Positions 15,501 to 22,176 are shown, numbered from the stretch's first letter. The stretch is 22,921 nt of DNA from Parcubacteria group bacterium (GCA_020063075.1 JAGUVE010000102.1:1-22921); one strand, 5' to 3'. The notes: generated by a model from the letters alone, not told the origin. Translations and numbers: made by a program.

Positions 15501-15747
15501 ACCGAATATTTTGGATTATATTTCCGAAAAGAAAATTGATTTAATAATAAATTTGGCTTCGGGAAAAGGAACTAAAACTGATGGTTATAGAATAAGAAGA
15601 GCGGCCATTGATTATAAAATTCCCTATATCACCACTATCCCTCCGGCTTTAGCTGCAGTCAAAGCCATCTCCTCCCAACTCAAAAACAGCAATCTAAAAG
15701 TCCACCCCTTACGAAAAAGCAATTATAATAAGAATATGACTAAATAA
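12521..15747 (+). CDS. carB: Carbamoyl-phosphate synthase large subunit (CarB), interrupted by a -1 frameshift
   Basis: If one base is restored near 12835 the gene encodes about 1075 residues, the normal CarB length (E. coli 1073). The first part (12521-12865) covers KKIMLIGSGPIIIGQACEFDYSG through GGQTGLNLAVELTEK. The second, in another frame from about 12835, resumes with GILKKYKIELIGAKYEAI and runs to the end. A G missing from the GG at 12835-12836 explains it fully. The two internal synthetase halves are both seen (IGSGPIIIGQ and IGSGPNRIGQGIEFDY; EMNPRVSRSSALASKATG and EVNPRASRTLPYLSKATG). The C-terminal allosteric domain begins at NVFISIREDIDPRELA. It makes carbamoyl phosphate for arginine and pyrimidine synthesis. 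A sequencing error is the simplest explanation. Confidence 0.9.
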
Positions 15748-15803
15748 TTATGGCGGAAAAACTTTGAGAGAATAAAAACAGAAAAAGAAAATAAATAATA
15801 TCT

Positions 15804-15832
15804 AAAAACCGGCGAAAAGCCGGTTTTTTGTT
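15804..15832 (+). terminator. Strong rho-independent terminator after carB
   Basis: An AACCGGC-gaaa-GCCGGTT stem preceded by A residues and followed by TTTTGTT. It ends the rpiB/carAB stretch, and the argF promoter begins 12 bp later. Confidence 0.88.
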
Positions 15833-15843
15833 AACTCTCAGTT

Positions 15844-15873
15844 TTGACACCCGGGCTTAATTTATGGGATACT
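15844..15873 (+). promoter_or_regulatory. Promoter of argF
   Basis: A perfect TTGACA -35 (15844-15849), an 18-bp spacer and a GATACT -10 (15868-15873). The start codon is at 15897, giving a leader of about 17 nt. The position directly after the carB terminator supports it. Confidence 0.6.
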
Positions 15874-15896
15874 GAAAATGTTTCGGTTCAAACAAC

Positions 15897-16817
15897 ATGT
15901 TAAAGCATTTATTGTCGGATTTTGATTTTAATAGGGAAGAGGTTTTGGAGATTTTAAATTTGGCTCAGGAAATCAAAAAAAATCCGGAGAAGTTTTTTGG
16001 CGAACTAAAAAACAAAACCATAGTAATGCTTTTTGAAAAAACATCAACCAGAACCCGGCTTTCTTTTGAAGCGGCGATGACCCAGCTCGGCGGACACGCT
16101 ATTTATTTGGACGTAAAAACAAGCCAAATTATAAAAGGCGAGCCGCTTTCTGACATTGGAAAAGTGGTCAGTCGCTATTGCCAGGCAATAATGGCGAGAA
16201 TGTATCGCCAGTCGGATTTGGAGGAACTCGCCGATTCATCTAGCGTGCCGGTGCTCAACGGATTAACCGATGTTTTTCATCCCTGCCAAACCTTAGGCGA
16301 CCTTCTGACGGTTAAAGAAAAACTGGGGAACCTGAAAGGAACCGTAGCTTTTTTTGGCGATTGCGGTTTTAATATGGGGCATTCAACAATGATAACTTTT
16401 TCCAAAATCGGAATGGATATTAACTTGGTTTGTCCCAAAAAGAAAAAATATCAGCCGAACCCTGAAATTTTAAAAAGGGCAAAAAAAGAAGCAGGGGGGA
16501 AAATAAAAATAATTCATAATTCGCTTGCGGGAATAAAAAATGCCGATGTGGTAATGACCGATACTTGGGTAAGTATGGGCCAAGAAAAAGAGTCAAAGCC
16601 GAGAATTAAAGACCTTCGTCCATATCAGGTTAATTCCGAACTAATGAGAAAAGCCAATAAAGGAGCGATTTTTATGCATTGTTTGCCGGCTTACCGCGGT
16701 TATGAAATGACAAAAGAAGTTATTGATGGGCCGCAATCCGTTGTTTTTGACCAGGCAGAAAACCGTCTTCACATCCAAAAAGCGATATTGTTGAAATTGA
16801 TGAAAAATAAAATTTGA
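15897..16817 (+). CDS. argF: Ornithine carbamoyltransferase
   Basis: A 306-residue protein, normal for OTCase, which joins carbamoyl phosphate and ornithine to give citrulline. Carbamoyl-phosphate motifs are STRTR (50-54) and HPCQ (128-131). The ornithine side has FFGDCGFNMGHS (152-163) and the OTC-specific SMG loop DTWVSMG (222-228), followed by HCLPAYRG (261-268). The DIG at 86-88 replaces the usual DTA, and GFN replaces the usual NN pair in the 152-163 motif, keeping one Asn. The SMG loop and HCLP favour ornithine as the acceptor over aspartate or putrescine. It has its own promoter and follows carAB, its carbamoyl phosphate source. Its TGA stop lies inside the -35 box of the next promoter. 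Confidence 0.94.
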   Translation: MLKHLLSDFDFNREEVLEILNLAQEIKKNPEKFFGELKNKTIVMLFEKTSTRTRLSFEAAMTQLGGHAIYLDVKTSQIIKGEPLSDIGKVVSRYCQAIMARMYRQSDLEELADSSSVPVLNGLTDVFHPCQTLGDLLTVKEKLGNLKGTVAFFGDCGFNMGHSTMITFSKIGMDINLVCPKKKKYQPNPEILKRAKKEAGGKIKIIHNSLAGIKNADVVMTDTWVSMGQEKESKPRIKDLRPYQVNSELMRKANKGAIFMHCLPAYRGYEMTKEVIDGPQSVVFDQAENRLHIQKAILLKLMKNKI

Positions 16818-16841
16818 CATTGGCTAAATAAAATATAAGAT
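16814..16841 (+). promoter_or_regulatory. Promoter of the toxin-antitoxin pair, overlapping the argF stop
   Basis: TTGACA (16814-16819, containing the argF TGA stop), a 16-bp spacer and TAAGAT (16836-16841). The antitoxin ATG is at 16852, so the transcript would have a leader of only a few bases. Confidence 0.55.
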
Positions 16842-16851
16842 AAAATTGGAT

Positions 16852-17082
16852 ATGGTTAAAATTATAGATAATAAAATTATCAAAATTTCAAAACAAGCCC
16901 TGAAAAGGGGAGTGGTTATTTTGGATTTAAAAGAGTACGAAAGGTTGCGTGAAGAAACAACCCCGACTTATTATTTGAAAGGAAAGGAGGCCGAAAAGTT
17001 AGATAAATTAGTTGAGGAGGGATTAAGAGAATATAAGAAAGGCAAGTGCAGGGTTATTAAATCTTTAGCTGATTTGGAATAA
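16852..17082 (+). CDS. Antitoxin of a RelE-type module (Phd/RelB-like, tentative)
   Basis: A 76-residue protein whose N-terminal part (KIIDNKIIKISKQALKRGVVILDLKEYERLREE) looks like a small DNA-binding and dimer domain of the Phd/YefM or RelB type, with 'VVILDLKEYERL' resembling the Phd segment 'VVVISxxEYExL'. A charged C-terminal helix (EAEKLDKLVEEGLREYKKGK) would wrap the toxin. A TTG two codons upstream (16846) is also in frame, but the ATG is preferred. The gene lies 4 bp upstream of a RelE-family toxin, which is the main support. It probably represses its own promoter, as such antitoxins usually do. Confidence 0.75.
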   Translation: MVKIIDNKIIKISKQALKRGVVILDLKEYERLREETTPTYYLKGKEAEKLDKLVEEGLREYKKGKCRVIKSLADLE

Positions 17083-17086
17083 GATT

Positions 17087-17344
17087 ATGAAGGTTAAGGT
17101 TTCTCCTCGATTTGAAAAAAACTATAAAAAACTCCCAAAAGAAGTAAAAGAAAGAGCAAAACAAAGGGAACTAATTTTCAGGGAAAATCCTTTTGATTCA
17201 AGATTAAAAACTCATAAGCTTTCTGGAAGGGATAAAGAATGCTGGGCTTTCTCAGTTGATTATTCTTACAGAATAAAATTTATTTTCCTCAATGATGAGG
17301 AAATTTTATTTTTAGACATAGGAACTCACGAGATTTATAGATAA
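17087..17344 (+). CDS. RelE/ParE-superfamily toxin (probable mRNA interferase)
   Basis: An 85-residue basic protein with the RelE-family outline: KVSPRFEKNYKKLPKEV, FRENPFDSRLKTHKLSG, the central CWAFSVDYSYRIKF sheet, and a C-terminal 'EEILFLDIGTHEIYR'. The pattern 'NPF..RLKTHKL.G....WAF.V...YRI.F......V.FLDIGTH..Y' is common to RelE/StbE-type mRNA interferases. His and Tyr near the C-terminus (GTHEIYR) and Arg in YSYRIKF are plausible catalytic residues. It would cleave translated mRNA when its antitoxin is lost. Whether it is RelE-like or ParE-like in activity cannot be decided from sequence. Confidence 0.85.
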   Translation: MKVKVSPRFEKNYKKLPKEVKERAKQRELIFRENPFDSRLKTHKLSGRDKECWAFSVDYSYRIKFIFLNDEEILFLDIGTHEIYR

Positions 17345-17358
17345 AAAAAATCAAAACG

Positions 17359-17642
17359 ATGCCATTTAGCGAATCAAAAATTAGGGGAAAATCAGGAGAA
17401 ATAAGGGGGGGGGAGCAAGAGAAATAACGGAACAAAAGATAAAATTATTAAAGGATTATACTTCGGAAACGAAAGAAAAATATCCAGAATTAGGAGATTT
17501 AAATAAATATGCTAAAGGAGCCGGATTTAAAGAAGTTTTGATAGAAGGCGGGGATATGAAGATTCAACATGAACCAGCCATAGGCTCCTTCCTTCCCGAT
17601 TTTAATTATATTATTTTTCCAGAAATTTTTTCCCCTCACTAA
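17359..17642 (+). pseudogene. N-terminal part of an unknown gene, frameshifted at a G9 tract
   Basis: From ATG 17359 the frame reads MPFSESKIRGKSGEIRGG and stops at TAA 17425, just after nine consecutive G residues (17405-17413). Adding one G, or removing two, opens the frame through GAREITEQKIKLLKDYTSE to TAA at 17640-17642. A second shift within the T/A runs at about 17612-17647 would join this to the open frame beginning at 17648, as 'NFFPSLKKLKNFVPDFLEKG'. So the intact gene probably spanned 17359-18226. Both breaks lie at or beside homopolymers: the G9 tract, and T6 or A7. The cause may be real decay, phase variation at the G tract, or sequencing error. Confidence 0.6.
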
Positions 17643-17647
17643 AAAAA

Positions 17648-18226
17648 TTGAAAAATTTTGTTCCAGATTTTTTAGAAAAGGGGATAAAACATATTTTGGG
17701 GGCTGAAAAAGAAAAAATCGCTGGTCACGAAAGGGAACATTTTAGAGGATTTTCCTTAGAAACCTCAAAAAGAAAGGTTAAGAGATTGGACGAAATCCTC
17801 AAAAAATCTAAAGAAACAGAAATCAAGGAGCCAGAGAAGGAAAAAATAAGAGAAGAAGGAGAAAAGCTATGGCTGAGATCGGAAATTGAAGCCGAAACTC
17901 AACGAATATTTAGATATTCAGAAAATGTCAACGATGTTATTGATGCTTTGGCTATTCGTAATGTTTGTACAGAATTAATTTACGAAGGAGTTGAAAAAGG
18001 TTTAAAACAGCCGAGCCCGGAAGAAAACCTTGCTTTTTATAAATCTCTTTACCCATATCTGAAAGAAAAAATTATCAAAGAGGCAGTCAGCAAAGAGCAG
18101 GAAATCAGAGACGAATTAAAGACGAGATATGAAAAATGGAAACAAAAAAAATTGAAATATAAAGAATTAAAAGAAGGAAGGTTGAAAGAATTAGAAAAAG
18201 AATGGAAAATAGAGAAAAAGGAATAA
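17648..18226 (+). CDS. C-terminal part of the unknown gene (hypothetical protein with HEREH motif and coiled coil)
   Basis: A 192-residue open frame with only a TTG available as start, consistent with it being the rest of the frameshifted gene upstream. Residues 1-35 read KNFVPDFLEKGIKHILGAEKEKIAGHEREHFRG and contain His27-Glu28-Arg29-Glu30-His31, an HExxH pattern that in many families binds catalytic zinc. A middle region (about 70-125) has RSEIEAETQRIFRYSENVNDVIDALAIRN. Residues 140-192 are strongly charged and helical, probably a coiled coil. I do not recognise the family. The zinc site is only a possibility, since a third ligand cannot be placed. It ends 43 bp before argG. Confidence 0.55.
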   Translation: MKNFVPDFLEKGIKHILGAEKEKIAGHEREHFRGFSLETSKRKVKRLDEILKKSKETEIKEPEKEKIREEGEKLWLRSEIEAETQRIFRYSENVNDVIDALAIRNVCTELIYEGVEKGLKQPSPEENLAFYKSLYPYLKEKIIKEAVSKEQEIRDELKTRYEKWKQKKLKYKELKEGRLKELEKEWKIEKKE

Positions 18227-18233
18227 CACATGC

Positions 18234-18261
18234 TTGAAATTATTAAACCAATTAGTATAAT
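18234..18261 (+). promoter_or_regulatory. Promoter of the argGH-hisG-like operon
   Basis: TTGAAA (18234-18239), a 16-bp spacer and a perfect TATAAT (18256-18261). The argG ATG at 18270 is 8 bp after the -10 box, so transcription should begin at or just before the start codon and give a leaderless message. Confidence 0.72.
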
Positions 18262-18269
18262 AAACTATT

Positions 18270-19502
18270 ATGGTAAAAGAAAAAGTTGTTCTGGCTTACA
18301 GCGGCGGGCTTGACACCTCGGTTATTTTGCATTGGCTGTTGCAAAAGGGATATGAGGTAATCGCCTATATTGCTGACTTGGGCCAAGAGGAAGATTTTAA
18401 AGCGGCAAAAGAAAAAGCGTTAAAAATCGGCGCGACAAAGGTTTATATTGAGGACTTAAAGGAGGAGTTCGTCAAAGATTTTATTTTTCCTGCAATCAGG
18501 GCTAACGCTATATACGAGGGGAAATATCTTCTGGGCACTTCTTTGGCAAGACCCTTGATTGCCAAAAGACAAATTGAAGTTGCGATGAAAGAAAAAGCGG
18601 CGGCCGTTGCTCACGGCGCAACCGGCAAGGGCAACGACCAGGTGAGGTTTGAACTTACTTATTATACTCTGGCTCCTAAAATTAAAGTTATTTCTCCCTG
18701 GAAAGACGAAGAATTTTTGAGAAAATTCCAGGGAAGGACGGATGCGATTGAATATGCCAAAAAACACGGAATTCCCGTGAAACAAACCAAAAATGAGCCG
18801 TGGAGCAGCGATGATAATATTATGCATATCAGTTACGAAGCCGGGGAACTGGAAGAGCCGGACAGAAGGCCAAGGGAAAATATGTTTCAAATGACCGTTT
18901 CGCCCAAAGAGGCGCCGGACCGGGAAACAGAAATTGAAATTGAATTTAAAAAAGGCACGCCAATTAAAGTTAAAAATTCAAAGAATGGAATATTGAAAAA
19001 TACCCCGGTGGAACTGTTCGCCTATTTGAACGAAATGGGAGGAAAAAATGCCATTGGCAGGGTGGATATGGTTGAAAATAGATTTGTTGGAATAAAATCA
19101 CGGGGGGTCTACGAGACCCCGGCAGGAACAATTTTGCTCTCCAGCCATCGGGACTTGGAGGGTTTAACTATGGATAGAGAGGTTATGAGGATAAGGGACA
19201 GCTTGATTCCGAAATTTGCCGAGTTGGTTTATTATGGTTTTTGGTTCTCTCCGGAAATGGAGACCCTAAGAGAGCTTTTTGACAAAACCCAAGAATGGGT
19301 AACGGGCAAAGTAAGGGTTGCTTTATATAAGGGAAACGTGATAATAACTGGCAGGGAATCGCCTTATTCTCTTTATAATCAATCCCAGTCAAGCATGGAC
19401 GAAGCTGGCGGCTACGACCCCAAAGATGCCACCGGTTTTATAAGAATAAACGCCGTTCGGTTAATAAATAATGCTCTAAGAAAGAAGAAATCAAAAAAAT
19501 GA
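18270..19502 (+). CDS. argG: Argininosuccinate synthase
   Basis: A 410-residue enzyme, typical length, that condenses citrulline and aspartate with ATP. It has the PP-loop motif AYSGGLDTS (9-17), HGATGKGNDQVRFE (115-128), the substrate-binding WSSDDNIMHISYEAGELEEP segment, SRGVYETPAGTILL and the C-terminal ESPYSLYNQ region. The start follows a strong TATAAT by 8 bp, with no room for a Shine-Dalgarno. The stop overlaps argH by ATGA. It continues the path from argF, from which it is separated by the toxin-antitoxin pair and the broken gene. Confidence 0.96.
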   Translation: MVKEKVVLAYSGGLDTSVILHWLLQKGYEVIAYIADLGQEEDFKAAKEKALKIGATKVYIEDLKEEFVKDFIFPAIRANAIYEGKYLLGTSLARPLIAKRQIEVAMKEKAAAVAHGATGKGNDQVRFELTYYTLAPKIKVISPWKDEEFLRKFQGRTDAIEYAKKHGIPVKQTKNEPWSSDDNIMHISYEAGELEEPDRRPRENMFQMTVSPKEAPDRETEIEIEFKKGTPIKVKNSKNGILKNTPVELFAYLNEMGGKNAIGRVDMVENRFVGIKSRGVYETPAGTILLSSHRDLEGLTMDREVMRIRDSLIPKFAELVYYGFWFSPEMETLRELFDKTQEWVTGKVRVALYKGNVIITGRESPYSLYNQSQSSMDEAGGYDPKDATGFIRINAVRLINNALRKKKSKK

Positions 19503-20680
19503 AACTTTGGAACGGACACAAATTAAATAAGGAAATTGAAGATTTTACCGTGGGCGAGGATTATATATTTGACCAAAAACTGGTAAAATACGATTGTTTG
19601 GCTTCAATCGCGCACGCCAAAATGCTTGGTAAAATCGGAATACTGAAAGGAGAAGAGGTTGAAAAAATTGTAAGGGAATTAAATAATATAATTGAGTTAG
19701 ATAAAGAAGGGAAATTTAAAATTAAGAAAGAAGACGAGGATTGCCACACCGCTATTGAAAATTATTTAACAAAAAAATTAGGGGAGTTAGGAAAAAAGAT
19801 TCATACTGGCAGGTCAAGAAACGACCAGGTGTTAACTGCTTTGCGGTTGTATTATAAAGATGAATTGAAAAAAGTTGAGCAGTTGTCCAAAGAATTTATT
19901 GAAGCGCTCGGCAAATTTACAAAAAAATACGGAAAAATAAAAATCCCCGGTTACACTCATTACCGAAAAGCAATGCCATCAACGATTGAAATTTGGGCCG
20001 GGGCCTTTCTTGAATCAATGGAGGATAATTTAAAAATGCTTAAGTCCGTTTTTGAATTAATAGACCAGTCGCCTTTGGGAGCTGGCGCGGGTTACGGAGT
20101 TCCTTTGGCTTTGGACCGCGAATATACCGCCAAATTAATTGGTTTCCGAAAAGTTCAAAAAAATCCCCTTTACACCCAAAACAGCCGGGGGAAATTCGAA
20201 GGTACGATAATCCATACCTTGAGTCAAATTACCTACGACCTTAATAAAATTGCCGCTGATTTAATTATTTTCACCATGTCAGAGTTCGGTTATTTTGAAT
20301 TGCCCAACGAGTTTTGCACCGGCAGTTCAATTATGCCCCACAAAAAAAACCCCGATGTCTTAGAAATATTAAGAGGAAAGCACCCTGTGATTTGCTCTTT
20401 GGAATTTCAAGTTAAAGGAATTACCGCTAATTTGATGTCCAGCTACAGCCGCGTCTTGCAATTAACAAAGGACCCGACAATAAGGGCATTTGAATTAGTA
20501 AAAGAGTGCTTAACAATCGCAAAATTGTTATTTAAAAATTTAAAGGTCAACAAGGAAAGGTGCGAAAGCGCCTTGACAGAAGAAATTTTTGCCACCGAGG
20601 AAGTTTTTAAATTGGTGAAAAAGGGGGCTTCCTTTCGCGAGGCATACAAAATAATTTCAAAAAAATATGAAAAAAAATAA
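19499..20680 (+). CDS. argH: Argininosuccinate lyase
   Basis: A 393-residue member of the fumarase/aspartase superfamily that splits argininosuccinate into arginine and fumarate. Motifs: DEDCHTAIENYL (79-90), HTGRSRNDQV (102-111), the general catalytic GYTH (151-154, His154) and the signature GSSIMPHKKNPD (275-286) with its mobile-loop serines. Most ArgH proteins have PQKKNPD; here the Gln is His281. At 393 residues it lacks part of the C-terminal domain found in the 455-residue forms, but short versions exist. It overlaps argG by 4 nt and the next gene by 14 nt, a very tight arrangement. Confidence 0.95.
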   Translation: MKLWNGHKLNKEIEDFTVGEDYIFDQKLVKYDCLASIAHAKMLGKIGILKGEEVEKIVRELNNIIELDKEGKFKIKKEDEDCHTAIENYLTKKLGELGKKIHTGRSRNDQVLTALRLYYKDELKKVEQLSKEFIEALGKFTKKYGKIKIPGYTHYRKAMPSTIEIWAGAFLESMEDNLKMLKSVFELIDQSPLGAGAGYGVPLALDREYTAKLIGFRKVQKNPLYTQNSRGKFEGTIIHTLSQITYDLNKIAADLIIFTMSEFGYFELPNEFCTGSSIMPHKKNPDVLEILRGKHPVICSLEFQVKGITANLMSSYSRVLQLTKDPTIRAFELVKECLTIAKLLFKNLKVNKERCESALTEEIFATEEVFKLVKKGASFREAYKIISKKYEKK

Positions 20681-21548
20681 ATTAAAATTTGGCTTTCCCA
20701 TCGGCGCCCTTCGGCAGGAGGTTTTGGAGCTTTTTTTGGCAGCCGGTTATGACATTAAATTTTCAGAGCATATTCAAAAAATTGATATTGACGATGCCGA
20801 AATTGATTGCGTTTTAGTCAGGCCGATTCCGATGGCGTCCCTGATTGAAAAAGGATTTTTGGATGTCGGCATCTCAACCGATTCGGCGGTCTTGGAAACA
20901 AGGGCGAAGGTAAATAAGGTTTGCGATTTGGAATATATAAAACCGCCTTTTCCCAAAATGAGAATAGTTGTCGGCGCCCCCGAGAGTTCAAAAATAAGAA
21001 CGTTAAAAAACCTTGCAGGTAAAAAAATTATTACCAGGATTCCAAACATTGCTAAAGAATTTTTGAAAAAAAATAAAATTTCGGCTGAAATTCTCTATTC
21101 CGATGCGCCGATTAATGAGCCGATCGTTGGCGTGGCGGCTGACGCCATCATTGAATTTTTTCAATTTGGCGAATTTTTCAAAGCGTATAAGATGAAAGTT
21201 ATTGCGACCATAATGGAAAGGTCTTTAATTCTGATTGCCAATGAAAATTCTTTAAACCAGGGTTGGAAAAAAGAAAAAATAAAAAATTTGGCAATACTGT
21301 TAAAAGGAGCAAGATTAGGTCAGGAAATGGCGGGCCTGATGCTCCACGCTTCAAACGACACGATGGAAGAGGTGCTTAAAATTCTTCCGTCGCTCAAGAA
21401 GCCGACCGTAACCCAACTAAGGGGAGAAAATTGGTTTGATGTCTTAACGGTCGCCAATAAAAAAGAGATTAGAAAAATTGTTCCTAAACTAAAAAAGATT
21501 GGCTGCAAATCAATTGTTGAATTTCCTCTAAATAAGGTCGTCTTATAA
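20667..21548 (+). CDS. hisG: HisG-like protein (long-form ATP phosphoribosyltransferase fold, degraded PRPP site)
   Basis: A 293-residue protein with the long-form HisG layout: a two-lobe PBP-like catalytic part (1 to about 215) and a C-terminal regulatory domain (about 218-293, QEMAGLMLHASNDTMEEVLKILPSLKKPTV...GCKSIVEFPLNKVV). Authentic HisG has a PRPP loop like D-x-I-x-D-x-x-x-[ST]-G-x-T-L; here the same place reads DAIIEFFQFGEFF (159-171), losing the Thr/Ser and TL. The GIxGxD motif reads GISTDS (68-73), one residue short. The N-terminal PKGxL is PIGAL (11-15). Catalysis of the histidine step therefore looks doubtful. It overlaps argH by 14 nt and no other his gene is nearby, so an amino-acid-sensing role in arginine metabolism is a reasonable but unproven alternative. 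Confidence 0.75.
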   Translation: MKKNKLKFGFPIGALRQEVLELFLAAGYDIKFSEHIQKIDIDDAEIDCVLVRPIPMASLIEKGFLDVGISTDSAVLETRAKVNKVCDLEYIKPPFPKMRIVVGAPESSKIRTLKNLAGKKIITRIPNIAKEFLKKNKISAEILYSDAPINEPIVGVAADAIIEFFQFGEFFKAYKMKVIATIMERSLILIANENSLNQGWKKEKIKNLAILLKGARLGQEMAGLMLHASNDTMEEVLKILPSLKKPTVTQLRGENWFDVLTVANKKEIRKIVPKLKKIGCKSIVEFPLNKVVL

Positions 21549-21555
21549 ATTTTCA

Positions 21556-21637
21556 CTTAACTTTTCCGACAGGCGTCGAAAAAGTTAAGCATATAGGAAA
21601 CCAAAGGTTTCCTATAACTGGAAAACTTCGTTTTCTA
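21556..21637. repeat. Hairpin cluster D: three back-to-back hairpins
   Basis: Between the HisG-like gene and the next small gene. H1 pairs 21556-21570 with 21575-21589 (14 bp, one mismatch). H2 is TATAGGAAACC-aaa-GGTTTCCTATA (21592-21616, 11 bp perfect). H3 is GAAAAC-ttc-GTTTTC (21621-21635, extendable by two pairs). There is no terminating T-run. It shares 3-nt loops and the GAAACC/GGTTTC core with cluster C at 9540-9648. Confidence 0.75.
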
Positions 21638-21641
21638 TACA

Positions 21642-21890
21642 ATGAAAACCGAGATTAATCAAAGAGAATTTTTAAACCTGATGGTGCATGTCCCGGGAGA
21701 GAAATTGAACAGGGTTTTAAAATTTTTGCCAAAAGCAAAACTGCCCACAGTCAGGAAAATAGCCGGGGAAAACTGGTATCATATTTTGACTTTTTGCAAA
21801 AGAGTTGAGGTGAGAGAGTTGGTTCCCAAATTGAAAAAATTGGGCTGCGAAGACATCGTTGAATTTCCCTTGGCTAAATTAACGCCTTAA
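21642..21890 (+). CDS. Free-standing HisG C-terminal-like regulatory domain
   Basis: An 82-residue protein that aligns along its whole length with the C-terminal domain of the preceding HisG-like protein. Shared are LMxH near the start, LPxxKxPTVxxxxGENW in the middle, and VPKLKKxGCxxIVEFPLxK at the end; I estimate about half the residues identical. In true long-form HisG this ACT/PII-like domain binds histidine and inhibits the enzyme. As a separate protein without a catalytic part it could bind the HisG-like protein, form a small-molecule sensor alone, or be a duplication remnant. It is intact, has a start directly after hairpin cluster D, and keeps the conserved motifs, which argues against decay. 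Its function is unknown. Confidence 0.75.
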   Translation: MKTEINQREFLNLMVHVPGEKLNRVLKFLPKAKLPTVRKIAGENWYHILTFCKRVEVRELVPKLKKLGCEDIVEFPLAKLTP

Positions 21891-21908
21891 AAATTAACTC
21901 TTTCCCTC

Positions 21909-21936
21909 TTGACAGGTCTTCTTGACTTGCTATAAT
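21909..21936 (+). promoter_or_regulatory. Promoter of the small-ORF/greA transcript
   Basis: A consensus-quality site: TTGACA (21909-21914), a 16-bp spacer and TATAAT (21931-21936). Transcription should begin near 21943, about 12 nt before the ATG of the 44-codon ORF. Confidence 0.8.
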
Positions 21937-21954
21937 TTATTAATCTTCAAAGAC

Positions 21955-22089
21955 ATGAAAGAAGTAAAGAAAATTAATTATTCCTTTTATTTGACCGGTT
22001 TTGTTTCTCCCTGGATGCTTTTGGTCATTGCTTCCATTGTTTCCGCAAAAAAACCATCCGGGAGGTTTGGTAGAAAAAAAAGCTCATAG
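21955..22089 (+). CDS. Small membrane protein or leader peptide, 44 residues
   Basis: Begins MKEVKKINYSFYLTGF, followed by a hydrophobic segment (roughly 10-31, including PWMLLVIASIVSA) and a basic tail (KKPSGRFGRKKSS). This is one possible membrane helix with charged ends. It stands 19 bp after a consensus promoter, which favours real translation, and its last codons overlap the 5' half of a long-range RNA stem (22059-22073). It may be a leader peptide controlling greA, or a stand-alone small membrane protein. It is not enriched in one amino acid that would mark classic attenuation. No homologue is recognised. Confidence 0.45.
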   Translation: MKEVKKINYSFYLTGFVSPWMLLVIASIVSAKKPSGRFGRKKSS

Positions 22090-22139
22090 AATAAACCCTA
22101 AATAATAAAAACTACTAAACCTCCTGAAACCAGGAGGTT
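22059..22139 (+). promoter_or_regulatory. Mutually exclusive RNA hairpins upstream of greA (attenuator-like)
   Basis: The segment 22118-22126 (AACCTCCTG) can pair locally with 22131-22139 (CAGGAGGTT) across an AAAC loop, 9 bp perfect. The overlapping segment 22112-22126 can instead pair with 22059-22073 (CGGGAGGTTTGGTAG) over 15 bp with two G-U pairs. Both cannot form at once. The upstream strand lies in the last codons of the small ORF. The T-content after the local hairpin is modest (CTTCATT), so terminator strength is uncertain. It could also simply be the terminator of the small gene. Confidence 0.5.
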
Positions 22140-22176
22140 CTTCATTAATATAATATATAAAAAATAAAGAAATAAT

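Noticed and set aside
16846..16851. TTG at 16846 as the antitoxin start
   Set aside because: An ATG lies two codons later and fits the promoter distance better.
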